Shown: positions 1 through 5,109 of the stretch, piece after piece
Numbering within the stretch: the first letter of the stretch is position 1
How the letters are laid out: each line of letters begins with the position of its first letter
Assembly: GCA_035545535.1 (NCBI GenBank)
Contig: DASZYF010000133.1
Location: forward strand, 1-5,109
DNA length: 5,109 nucleotides
Direction of reading: 5' to 3'
Source of the DNA: DASZYF01 sp035545535
GTDB taxonomy: Bacteria > Actinomycetota > Actinomycetes > Mycobacteriales > CAJCIY01
Made by a program: the position numbers and the translations under genes
Notes under the pieces: generated by a model
Databases searched by the model: none
The model's input: the letters and a program-made list of their open reading frames with translations, nothing else
What the model was told of the DNA's origin: nothing

Positions 1-198
1 GCCTCGAGCAACGGCACGCCCGGCTACGTCGTCCTGCCGCAGGGCAGCACCTACCACCTGCCGGACTGCGCGGTCGTCGTCGGCAAGGACCGCGCGAGCG
101 TGCAGAAGCCCGCGGCGATCGCGAAGAAGGGCCTCACCCCATGCCCGCTCTGCGAGCCGCCGCTGGTCTCAGCGCCGGCCGCGACCGCCCGCGCCTGA
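1..198 (+). CDS. C-terminal tail of unidentified protein with His/Cys knuckle (5' partial)
   Basis: The first base is in frame and the reading runs 65 codons to TGA at 196-198; the start lies outside the window. I do not recognise the whole protein. The visible part holds the pattern Y-H-x3-C (residues 18-23), then about 25 residues, then G-L-T-P-C-P-L-C-E-P (residues 48-57). This spacing resembles the small H/C...CxxC metal-binding knuckles found at the C-termini of some secreted nucleases and Ada-like domains, where a His and three Cys could bind zinc. A short Ala/Pro-rich tail follows. It lies 15 nt upstream of the permease start in the same direction, so it may be in the same transcript, but its role in transport is unknown. 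Coding potential is supported by the tight junction and GC-rich third positions. The metal-binding reading is inference from residue pattern only. Confidence 0.7.
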   Translation, partial: ASSNGTPGYVVLPQGSTYHLPDCAVVVGKDRASVQKPAAIAKKGLTPCPLCEPPLVSAPAATARA

Positions 199-213
199 GG
201 CCCGCTGCGACCG

Positions 214-2427
214 GTGGCGACCCAGACGCTCGACGACCTCAGCGCGGCAGCCGACGCTGACGCGACCACGACGACCGCCCGCGGCGAGCCCTTCGGTGAG
301 CTCGTGCTGCGGCAGCTGCGTCGCAACGGGGTGGCGTTCGCCCTGTTGGTCGCGTTCATCATCTACGCGATCCAGGCGAGCCACCACCACTACAACTTCC
401 TGTTCAACGAGCTCCTCGCGGGCCTCGCGACCGGGTCGATCGCCTCGCTGTCGGGCATCGGGCTGGTCCTGACCTATCGCGCCACGGGCGTCTTCAACTT
501 CGCGCAGGGCGGCGCCGCGACGGCGGTCGCCTACATCTACTTCGAGCTGAACGGCCGGCACGGCTGGCCGGTCGCGCTGGCCGCGATCGTCGCGATGGTG
601 CTCGGCGGGCCGTTGCTCGGGTTGCTGTTCGAAGGTGCGGTGTTCCGGCCCCTCGAACGCCGCAGCGCCAGCACGCCGGAGAAGCTCGTCGCCAACATCG
701 GCGTGCTGGTCGTGCTGCTCGCGATCGTGACGCTGCGCTACCACCAGAACACCTACCAGCCACCTAGCCTGTGGCCGTCCAAGCCGATCTTCCACCACTT
801 CCTCGGCACCCAGGAAGACCTGCCCTGGGAGACGTTCGGCGACGTCCTCGTCGTGGTCGCCGTCGGTGTCGGGCTCTCGCTGCTGTTCCGCGCCACGAAG
901 CTGGGCACGCAGATCCGCGCCGTCGTCGACCGCCGCCCGCTCGCCGAGCTGAACGCGGTCAACGCCAACCGCGTCTCGCAGGTCGCGTGGGTCCTCGGCT
1001 GCGCGTTCGCCGGCGTCGCCGGTGTCCTGTACGCACCGAGCCGCGGCCTCGGTCCCGGCTACATCACGCTGGCCGTGCTCGAGACCATCGGCGTCGCGGT
1101 CATCGCGCGCCTGCGCAGCATCCCCACCGCGGCCATCGCCGGTCTGGTCATCGGGGTGCTCAACACGGTGGGCCAGGGGGTGTCCGGCAACCAGCCGAAG
1201 ATCGTCACCAACCTGTTCGTCGAGATCTTCGTCGTCGCCACCGTGATGTTCCTGCTCGTCTACAAGAACCTCGACGAGATCGGCAGCGTCGGCAGCACCG
1301 CGGCGCTCGTCACCGGCTCGTTCGGTGCGGGCAGCCGCAACCGCTCGCTGCCGTTCTGGGGCATCGGCCTCGCGGTGCTCGCCGCGCTCGCCCCGACCGT
1401 GCTGTCGGTCGACCAGACCCACTCGCTGCAGAAGATCATCGCGTACACGGTCGTGTTCCTCTCGATCGCCGCGATCACCGGCTTCAGCGGGCACATCACT
1501 CTGGCCACCGCGTGCTTCGCCGGGCTGGGCGCGTACACGTCCGCGCGCATCGAGAACGGCTACCTGCCCTGGTTCACCAGCTGGCAGCCGCTCCCGCACG
1601 TCCCGCCGCTGCTGGCGATGTTCATCGCCGGGCTCCTGCTCGTGCCGTTCGGCGTGCTCATCGGCTATCCGGCGCTGCGGCGCAAGGGGCTCATCCTCGC
1701 GCTGCTCACGCTCGCCGTCGCGCAGGTGGTCGACAAGCTCGTGTTCCAGGAACCGCTGTTCACCGACCGCGGCCTCACCCCGAGCCGGCCGAGCATCGGC
1801 GGCTGGCACTTCACCGGCGACAAGATGTTCACCGTCTTCGAGCTGGCGATCCTCGGGCTGGCGCTGCTGCTCGCCCGCAACCTGCGCAGCGGCACGCTCG
1901 GCCGGGCGCTCGGCGCCATGCGCGACAGCGAGAACGGCGCGACGAGCGTCGGCATCTCGCTGCGCCGCTACAAGCTCATCATCTTCGGCGCGTCGGCGTT
2001 CCTCTCCGGCCTCGGCGGTGCGCTCATCGCCCAGCAGGCCCGGGCGGTGGACCTCAGCACCGGCGGCACGTTCTCGCCGCTCGAAGGCCTGTTCTGGTTC
2101 ACCGCGGTCGTCGTCGGTGGGCTCTCGTACCTGTCGGGCAGCGTCGTCGCCGCGTGCCTGTTCTTCCTGATCGACAGCATCATCGGCCAGGACGGCGCCG
2201 GCCTCCTGATCATCGGCCTGCTCGCCACCCAGATCGGCTGGTTGCCCGGCGGCCTCGTCGGCACCGCATCGCGTCTCACGCGCGGCGGCATCCTGCGCCG
2301 CAGCCTGTCGAAGTACGTCGCGCAGGACGCGGCCCGGAAGGCGCAACCGCCGCCGGGCGCCGGCCTCGAGATGACCGACTACGCCCGCGAGCTCGTGGGC
2401 GCCGCACCGGCGAAGCGCACCCGATGA
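214..2427 (+). CDS. livHM: Fused LivH-LivM branched-chain amino acid-type ABC transporter permease
   Basis: A 737-residue polytopic inner-membrane protein combining the two permease subunits of a HAAT-family importer, normally separate proteins of about 300 residues each. Residues 1-38 are a cytoplasmic Ala/Thr-rich leader. Residues about 40-350 are the LivH half, with the family block GSIASLSGIGLVLTYRATG followed by FNFAQGG (residues 74-100) and a coupling-loop-like stretch near 231-272 (GTQIRAV...). A hydrophilic Ser/Gly/Ala linker at about 352-378 leads into the LivM half (about 380-685), with ITGFSGHITLATACFAGLGAY (421-441, which spans the typical LivM GQ/GHxSLG region) and the EAA-like cytoplasmic loop LGRALGAMRDSENG (562-575). 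A charged tail of about 45 residues follows. I see roughly 20 hydrophobic segments. The GTG start gives a 15-nt gap after the upstream stop; the only SD-like bases (GAGG, 197-200) are too distant, so coupling to upstream translation is likely. The stop overlaps the livG ATG. Substrate is not deducible: amino acids, amides, urea or short carboxylates are all used by this family. Confidence 0.93.
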   Translation: MATQTLDDLSAAADADATTTTARGEPFGELVLRQLRRNGVAFALLVAFIIYAIQASHHHYNFLFNELLAGLATGSIASLSGIGLVLTYRATGVFNFAQGGAATAVAYIYFELNGRHGWPVALAAIVAMVLGGPLLGLLFEGAVFRPLERRSASTPEKLVANIGVLVVLLAIVTLRYHQNTYQPPSLWPSKPIFHHFLGTQEDLPWETFGDVLVVVAVGVGLSLLFRATKLGTQIRAVVDRRPLAELNAVNANRVSQVAWVLGCAFAGVAGVLYAPSRGLGPGYITLAVLETIGVAVIARLRSIPTAAIAGLVIGVLNTVGQGVSGNQPKIVTNLFVEIFVVATVMFLLVYKNLDEIGSVGSTAALVTGSFGAGSRNRSLPFWGIGLAVLAALAPTVLSVDQTHSLQKIIAYTVVFLSIAAITGFSGHITLATACFAGLGAYTSARIENGYLPWFTSWQPLPHVPPLLAMFIAGLLLVPFGVLIGYPALRRKGLILALLTLAVAQVVDKLVFQEPLFTDRGLTPSRPSIGGWHFTGDKMFTVFELAILGLALLLARNLRSGTLGRALGAMRDSENGATSVGISLRRYKLIIFGASAFLSGLGGALIAQQARAVDLSTGGTFSPLEGLFWFTAVVVGGLSYLSGSVVAACLFFLIDSIIGQDGAGLLIIGLLATQIGWLPGGLVGTASRLTRGGILRRSLSKYVAQDAARKAQPPPGAGLEMTDYARELVGAAPAKRTR

Positions 2428-3206
2428 GCACGACGGTCGACACGCTGCGCGGCGAGACGCTCACCGCGACCGGCATCACCAAGCGCTTCGGTGGCCTCAC
2501 CGCCGTCTCCGACGCGAGCCTCGTCGCCGAGCCCGGGCAGATCACCTCGCTCATCGGCCCCAACGGCGCCGGGAAGACGACGTTCTTCAACTGCGTCACC
2601 GGGCTCAACCCGCCGGACACCGGCACCGTGCACCTCGGCGACCGCGACCTCTCGGGCCTCACCCCGGACAAGCGGGCCCGGGCGGGCATGGCGCGCACGT
2701 TCCAGCGCCTCGAGGTCTTCACCGGCCTGTCGGTGTTCGAGAACCTGCAGGTCGCGGTCGAGGCACCGAAGGCCACCGGCGTGTTCAAGAGCCTCTTCTC
2801 GCTGCGGCACCGGCCCGACCCGGTCGTCAGCCGCCGTGTGTGGGACACGCTCGCGCTGCTCGGCATCGACGACATCGCAGGCACGACGGCCGGGTCGCTG
2901 CCCACCGGACTGTCCCGGCTCGTCGAGCTCGGGCGCGCGCTGTGCACGTCGCCGAGCGTGCTGCTGCTCGACGAGCCCGCGAGCGGTCTCGACGCCACCG
3001 AGACCGAGCGGCTGCAGCACGTGCTCGCCGACCTCGCCGCCCGCGGTCTGACGATCCTGCTCGTCGAGCACGACGTCGACCTGGTGATGGCTCTGTCATC
3101 GAGGATCTACGTGCTCGACTTCGGCCAGCTCATCGCGTCCGGCACCCCGGACGAGGTCAGCCACAGCGACGCCGTGCGCGCCGCCTACCTGGGGACCACG
3201 GCATGA
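2424..3206 (+). CDS. livG: LivG-type ABC transporter ATP-binding protein
   Basis: A 260-residue cytoplasmic nucleotide-binding subunit of the Liv/HAAT importer, of normal family length. Visible motifs: Walker A GPNGAGKTT (45-53), Q-loop Gln94 within RTFQRLEVF followed by GLSVFENL, Walker B LLLDEPASGLD (180-190) with catalytic Glu184, and H-loop His216 in VEHD. The segment after the Q-loop, with an insertion rich in Lys/Phe/Arg (about 114-135), is typical of LivG rather than LivF. The signature motif is unusual: LPTGLSRLVELGRAL (159-173) in place of LSxGQQRRLEIARAL, so the GQ pair is absent. I recall similar LPTG forms in other actinobacterial relatives, so this is probably a lineage variant, not decay. 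The start is fixed by the ATGA overlap with the permease stop; the stop overlaps the livF start in the same way, so translation is expected to be coupled across the three genes. It should pair with LivF and couple to the cytoplasmic loops of the fused permease. Confidence 0.93.
   Translation: MSTTVDTLRGETLTATGITKRFGGLTAVSDASLVAEPGQITSLIGPNGAGKTTFFNCVTGLNPPDTGTVHLGDRDLSGLTPDKRARAGMARTFQRLEVFTGLSVFENLQVAVEAPKATGVFKSLFSLRHRPDPVVSRRVWDTLALLGIDDIAGTTAGSLPTGLSRLVELGRALCTSPSVLLLDEPASGLDATETERLQHVLADLAARGLTILLVEHDVDLVMALSSRIYVLDFGQLIASGTPDEVSHSDAVRAAYLGTTA
3191..3195 (+). promoter_or_regulatory. Ribosome binding site for livF
   Basis: GGGGA lies 7 nt before the ATG at 3203, inside the last codons of livG. 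It supports the ATG that overlaps the livG stop as the livF start. The other overlapping start in the operon (livG) has no comparably good purine run. Confidence 0.55.
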
Positions 3207-3913
3207 CGTACGCGCTCGAGCTCAAGAACGTCACCGCGGGCTACGGCAAGGTCGAGGTGCTGCACAACCTCTCCATGGCCGTGCCGCACGGCACCACCGT
3301 CGCGCTGCTCGGCCCGAACGGAGCCGGCAAGACCACGACGCTCGGCGCGATCAGCGGCACGGTCAACGTCTCGAGCGGCACCATCTCGCTCGGCGGAGCG
3401 CCGATCACGACGCTGCCGTCGTTCATGCGCGCGCGCCGCGGACTCGTGCTCATCCCCGAGGGCCGCGGGGTGTTCCCCGGCCTGTCGGTCGAGGACAACC
3501 TCGAGATCGCGAGCGACAGTGCGCAGGGCGTCACCGGTGCGTGGAAGCGGGCGCAGCGCGACCGCGTGCTCGGCCTGTTCCCCCGGCTCGGTGAGCGCCT
3601 GAAGCAGCGCGCGGGGACGCTGTCCGGCGGCGAGCAGCAGATGCTCGCGATGAGCCGCGCGTTCATGGCCGCGCCGAAGGTCCTGCTCATGGACGAGATC
3701 TCGATGGGTCTCGCGCCGCAGGTGGTCGAGCTGCTCTACGACGCGGTCGCCGCGCTCAAGAGCGAAGGCACGACCATCGTGCTCGTCGAGCAGTACCTCA
3801 CCTACGCGCTGCGCCTCGCCGACATCTGCTACCTGCTCGCCAAGGGCCAGGTCGCGTTCGTCGGCGACCCCGGCGAGCTCGCCGGCGAGACCACCCTCGC
3901 CGGCTACCTCTGA
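3203..3913 (+). CDS. livF: LivF-type ABC transporter ATP-binding protein
   Basis: A 236-residue ATPase subunit, full length for LivF. Walker A GPNGAGKTT is at 37-45. The Q-loop position carries the LivF hallmark IPEGRGVFPGLSVEDNL (84-100), with Glu86 in place of Gln. The signature LSGGEQQMLAMSRA (140-153) is canonical. Walker B is LLMDEISMGLAP (161-172) with catalytic Glu165; Ile166 replaces the common Pro, a substitution type also known in relatives that carry DELS. The H-loop residue is Gln197 (VEQY), normal for LivF and absent from LivG. These features separate it clearly from livG upstream. The ATG overlaps the livG TGA by four bases and follows a GGGGA at 3191-3195. It is the last gene of the transporter operon: the next gene is on the opposite strand and converges with a 7-nt gap. 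With LivG it should form the ATPase heterodimer that drives import through the fused permease. Confidence 0.94.
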   Translation: MTYALELKNVTAGYGKVEVLHNLSMAVPHGTTVALLGPNGAGKTTTLGAISGTVNVSSGTISLGGAPITTLPSFMRARRGLVLIPEGRGVFPGLSVEDNLEIASDSAQGVTGAWKRAQRDRVLGLFPRLGERLKQRAGTLSGGEQQMLAMSRAFMAAPKVLLMDEISMGLAPQVVELLYDAVAALKSEGTTIVLVEQYLTYALRLADICYLLAKGQVAFVGDPGELAGETTLAGYL

Positions 3914-3924
3914 CCCAGGGTCAG
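3910..3924. terminator. Short palindrome across convergent stops of livF and the small gene (possible weak terminator)
   Basis: CTGACCCAGGGTCAG has perfect 7-base arms around a central A; as RNA it would form a six-pair stem with a CAG loop on either strand. It contains both the livF TGA (3911-3913) and, on the other strand, the TGA of the small gene (3921-3923). The position between convergent genes fits a bidirectional terminator, but there is no T-run on either side and the stem is short, so intrinsic termination is uncertain. Three bases of each arm are forced by the two TGA stops. Confidence 0.35.
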
Positions 3925-4085
3925 GCGGCGGCCTTCTTGGGGGCGCGGGTCTTGCGCTGCACGGGGAGCTTCGCGGCCGGCTTCTCGGTCTCGTCCTGGA
4001 AGCGGAGGCCCTGCTCCCACGCGAGCCGGCCCGCAAGCCAGCCCAGTGCCTCGGTGCGGCGCTGCGCTTCGTGGCGGTCGGTCAT
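3921..4085 (-). CDS. Small 54-residue basic protein of unknown function
   Basis: I do not recognise a named family. The minus-strand frame gives ATG (4083-4085) to TGA (3921-3923). Two things support it as a real gene. A good Shine-Dalgarno, GAAGGAG, sits 8 nt before the ATG. The gene also fits the space between livF and the divergent MerR gene with almost no overlap. The N-terminal half (residues 1-26, MTDRHEAQRRTEALGWLAGR then LAWEQG) looks like an amphipathic helix with two Trp. The C-terminal half (about 32-54) is Lys/Pro/Ala-rich and probably disordered, ending PKKAAA, and is strongly basic. There is no signal peptide or membrane segment. A nucleic-acid-binding or partner-binding small protein is possible, but that is a guess. 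It faces the MerR gene across a 126-nt spacer, which makes it a candidate target of that regulator. A longer reading through this frame up to 4862 is antisense to merR and is not credible. Confidence 0.68.
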   Translation of the reverse strand: MTDRHEAQRRTEALGWLAGRLAWEQGLRFQDETEKPAAKLPVQRKTRAPKKAAA

Positions 4086-4093
4086 GGCCAGGG

Positions 4094-4100
4094 CTCCTTC
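4094..4100 (-). promoter_or_regulatory. Strong ribosome binding site of the 54-residue gene
   Basis: On the minus strand GAAGGAG is followed by eight bases and then ATG at 4085. This is the clearest Shine-Dalgarno in the window. It decides the start of the small gene against the many longer in-frame readings upstream. Confidence 0.7.
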
Positions 4101-4124
4101 GGGGGTGTGATCTGGGTCTCGATC

Positions 4125-4144
4125 GTGAGAGCGTTTGCTCTTAC
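4125..4144. promoter_or_regulatory. Imperfect 20-bp inverted repeat in divergent intergenic region (putative operator)
   Basis: GTGAGAGC-GTTT-GCTCTTAC: eight-base arms with one mismatch around a 4-nt centre. It lies in the only longer non-coding stretch of the window (4086-4211), between the small minus-strand gene and the MerR gene. The local AT content is higher than in the flanking coding DNA. Length and symmetry fit a dimeric repressor/activator site. A very weak plus-strand promoter can be drawn around it: TCGATC at 4119-4124, 17 nt, then TACAGT at 4142-4147. That would put the repeat in the -35/-10 spacer as MerR proteins prefer, but the hexamers match consensus poorly. Which protein binds is unknown; a TetR-type regulator encoded elsewhere is also possible. 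The remainder of the intergenic stretch (about 4145-4204) shows no further structure I can support. Confidence 0.4.
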
Positions 4145-4211
4145 AGTTGATCGTCGCCGGACCGATGCACCTGAAGCCGGACGAAGTGAAGCTGCTCACG
4201 GGACAGGGGTG

Positions 4212-4946
4212 ATGGGCGTGACGGAGGTCACGGATCTCTCCGGTTTCCGCATCGACGAGCTCGCACGGCGGTCCGGCGAGAGCGTCGACACCATCCGCTA
4301 CTACCAGCGGGTCGGTCTGCTCGAGCCGCCGCGGCGGGTCGGCCGGACGGCGCACTACGGCCCGGCGCACGTCGCCCGCCTCGAGCTGATCCGCAGCCTG
4401 CAGGCGCAGCACCTGTCGCTCGCCGCGATCAAGGCGCTGATCGACCACCGCAGCGCATCGCTGGCCGAGACGCTGTTCCCCGCGACCGGCGGCGACTTCA
4501 CGCGAGCGCAGCTCGCCGAGGCGGCGGGCCTTCCGCTCGACCTCATCCACGAGCTCGAGGAGGTGCGCTTCCTCAAGCGACCCGAGGAGCTCGGCCGCGA
4601 CGCGTACGACCAGAGCGACCTGCGCGTGCTGGCGACCGTGCGGGCTCTGCTCGAGCAGGGACTGCCGCGCAAGTTCGTCGTGCGGCTCGGCGCGATCTAC
4701 GCCGAGGGGCTCGCGGCGGTGCAGGAGCGGATGTTCTCGCTGTTCACCGTGCCGGGCCCGGACACGGCCGACGAGCTGCTCGCGGTGCAGGAGCTCCTGG
4801 CGCGCAACGTCGCCGAGGTGCTGCCCAACGTCGAGGCGATGCTGCACGCGCTGCACCAGCACACGGTGCAGGGGCTCACCGTCGAGTCGATCGCCCGCGC
4901 GGAGGAGCTCCTCGAGACCCAGGAGCAGCAGACCGACGCCGTCTGA
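4212..4946 (+). CDS. MerR-family transcriptional regulator with a probable second winged-helix domain
   Basis: A 244-residue cytoplasmic DNA-binding protein. Residues about 11-80 form a typical MerR domain: FRIDELARRSGESVDTIRYY (12-31) is the helix-turn-helix, followed by QRVGLLEPPRRVGRTAHYG (wing) and the RLELIRSLQAQHLSLAAIKALI helices. Residues about 96-155 repeat the same plan: FTRAQLAEAAGLPLDLIHEL, then EEVRFLKRPEELGRDAYDQSDLRVLATVRALLEQGLP, which reads as a second helix-turn-helix, wing and helix. The C-terminal part (160-244) is helical and Leu/Glu-rich, likely for dimerisation or ligand sensing. There is no Cys anywhere, so thiol-based metal or redox sensing as in MerR/SoxR is excluded. 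Start: ATG 4212 is chosen. GTG 4218 is an alternative, with AGGGG (4205-4209) at a better 8-nt spacing. Starts further upstream (from 4071) would overlap the small gene and the putative operator. It is divergent from the small gene and converges on the oxidoreductase. The target genes and inducer are unknown. Confidence 0.88.
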   Translation: MGVTEVTDLSGFRIDELARRSGESVDTIRYYQRVGLLEPPRRVGRTAHYGPAHVARLELIRSLQAQHLSLAAIKALIDHRSASLAETLFPATGGDFTRAQLAEAAGLPLDLIHELEEVRFLKRPEELGRDAYDQSDLRVLATVRALLEQGLPRKFVVRLGAIYAEGLAAVQERMFSLFTVPGPDTADELLAVQELLARNVAEVLPNVEAMLHALHQHTVQGLTVESIARAEELLETQEQQTDAV

Positions 4947-4966
4947 CCGGCACGGATCCCTGTCAG
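4943..4966. terminator. Weak hairpin across convergent stops of merR-type gene and oxidoreductase
   Basis: CTGAC (4943-4947) pairs with GTCAG (4962-4966); after a C/T mismatch two further G-C pairs (4949-4950 with 4959-4960) extend the stem, leaving an 8-nt loop. Both stop codons lie in the arms. No T-run follows on either strand, so the case for termination rests on location and symmetry only. Confidence 0.25.
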
Positions 4967-5109
4967 CGGGTGATGCCGCGTTCCTTCGCGTAGCGCTGCA
5001 GCCCGTCGATGGCGTTCTTGCTGCCGCGCCACGGCGAGACGATGATGCGGCTGATACCTGCTGCGGCGTAGGCCTTCACGTCGTCCTCGGTCGAGGCGAC
5101 GCCGCCCAC
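4963..5109 (-). CDS. C-terminal end of luciferase-like (LLM) flavin/F420-dependent oxidoreductase (5' partial)
   Basis: The minus-strand frame is open from the window edge to TGA at 4963-4965, giving 48 residues. The stretch T-E-D-D-V-K-A-Y-A-A-A-G-I-S-R-I-I-V-S-P (7-26), followed by W-R-G-S-K-N-A-I-D-G-L-Q-R-Y-A, matches the usual C-terminus of the bacterial luciferase-like TIM-barrel family. There, a 'D-x3-Y-x3-G-x2-R-x2-V-x-P' strand precedes a final helix with A-x-D-x-L. In actinobacteria such proteins are mostly coenzyme F420-dependent, reducing or oxidising small organic substrates. The cofactor-binding and catalytic parts are outside the window, so neither the cofactor nor the substrate can be read here. 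It converges on the MerR-type gene with a 16-nt gap between stops, so it is not in the same operon as that gene. Confidence 0.72.
   Translation of the reverse strand: MGGVASTEDDVKAYAAAGISRIIVSPWRGSKNAIDGLQRYAKERGITR

Noticed and set aside
169..2346. A 725-codon open frame on the minus strand opposite the fused permease.
   Set aside because: Its translation is an Arg/Glu/Asp/Ala-rich low-complexity string with no domain. It is the expected antisense shadow of a very GC-rich coding frame, and the plus strand encodes an unmistakable permease.
771..2423. An upstream in-frame extension of livG giving an 811-residue plus-strand frame.
   Set aside because: The portion before 2424 is Arg/Pro/His-rich shadow of the permease in another frame. 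The LivG domain begins normally at the ATG overlapping the permease stop.
2276..2998. Minus-strand frames of 230-240 residues opposite livG.
   Set aside because: Ser/Arg/Pro-rich readings without motifs, opposite a complete ABC ATPase with all catalytic motifs on the plus strand.
2840..3202. An upstream extension of livF giving a 357-residue frame.
   Set aside because: The added residues are an out-of-frame Arg/Ala-rich reading of livG. The ATG at 3203, with GGGGA before it, gives a normal-length LivF.
4071..4211. A longer MerR-type protein starting at 4071.
   Set aside because: It would overlap the small minus-strand gene, its ribosome binding site and the inverted repeat. The extra residues do not resemble a domain, and MerR domains normally start near the N-terminus.
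4086..4211. Search for a riboswitch, tRNA or small RNA in the intergenic spacer.
   Set aside because: Only the single short dyad is visible; no tRNA-like cloverleaf, no known riboswitch core and no T-run terminator were seen.
4086..4862. A long minus-strand extension of the small gene to 313 residues.
   Set aside because: The part beyond 4085 is antisense to the MerR-type gene and low-complexity; the strong GAAGGAG places the start at 4085.

Overview
The window is a high-GC, densely packed bacterial segment with GTG starts, ATGA stop/start overlaps and strong third-position GC bias. Together with the domain flavour (a fused Liv permease, a LivG with an LPTG-type signature, and an apparent F420-type luciferase-like oxidoreductase tail), this points to an actinobacterium, perhaps Acidimicrobiia. 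That placement is an inference from protein style, not a search result.

Layout: (1) 1-198 (+) is the C-terminal tail of an unidentified protein ending in a His/Cys metal-binding-like knuckle. (2) 214-3913 (+) is a three-gene branched-chain-amino-acid-type (HAAT family) ABC transporter operon: a single-chain LivH-LivM fused permease, LivG ATPase and LivF ATPase, joined by 4-nt ATGA overlaps. (3) 3921-4085 (-) is a 54-residue small gene with a good Shine-Dalgarno, converging on livF. (4) 4086-4211 is a divergent intergenic region with an imperfect 20-bp inverted repeat that could be an operator. (5) 4212-4946 (+) is a MerR-family regulator whose second half looks like another MerR-type winged helix. 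(6) 4963-5109 (-) is the C-terminal end of a luciferase-like (LLM, probably F420-dependent) oxidoreductase that runs off the window.

How they work together: the fused permease supplies both membrane halves, and LivG plus LivF form the ATPase heterodimer energising uptake of a branched-chain amino acid, amide, urea or another small carboxylate. The periplasmic/lipoprotein substrate-binding protein needed for import is not in the window, so the substrate cannot be assigned. The ATPase pair is visibly asymmetric: the predicted composite site using LivG's Walker A and LivF's signature looks intact, while the opposite one looks degenerate. The MerR gene is divergent from the small ORF and may control it, or itself, through the shared intergenic region; a link to the transporter is not shown. 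I found no RNA genes, CRISPR arrays, insertion sequences or phage elements, and most of the window is ordinary actinobacterial transport and regulation.
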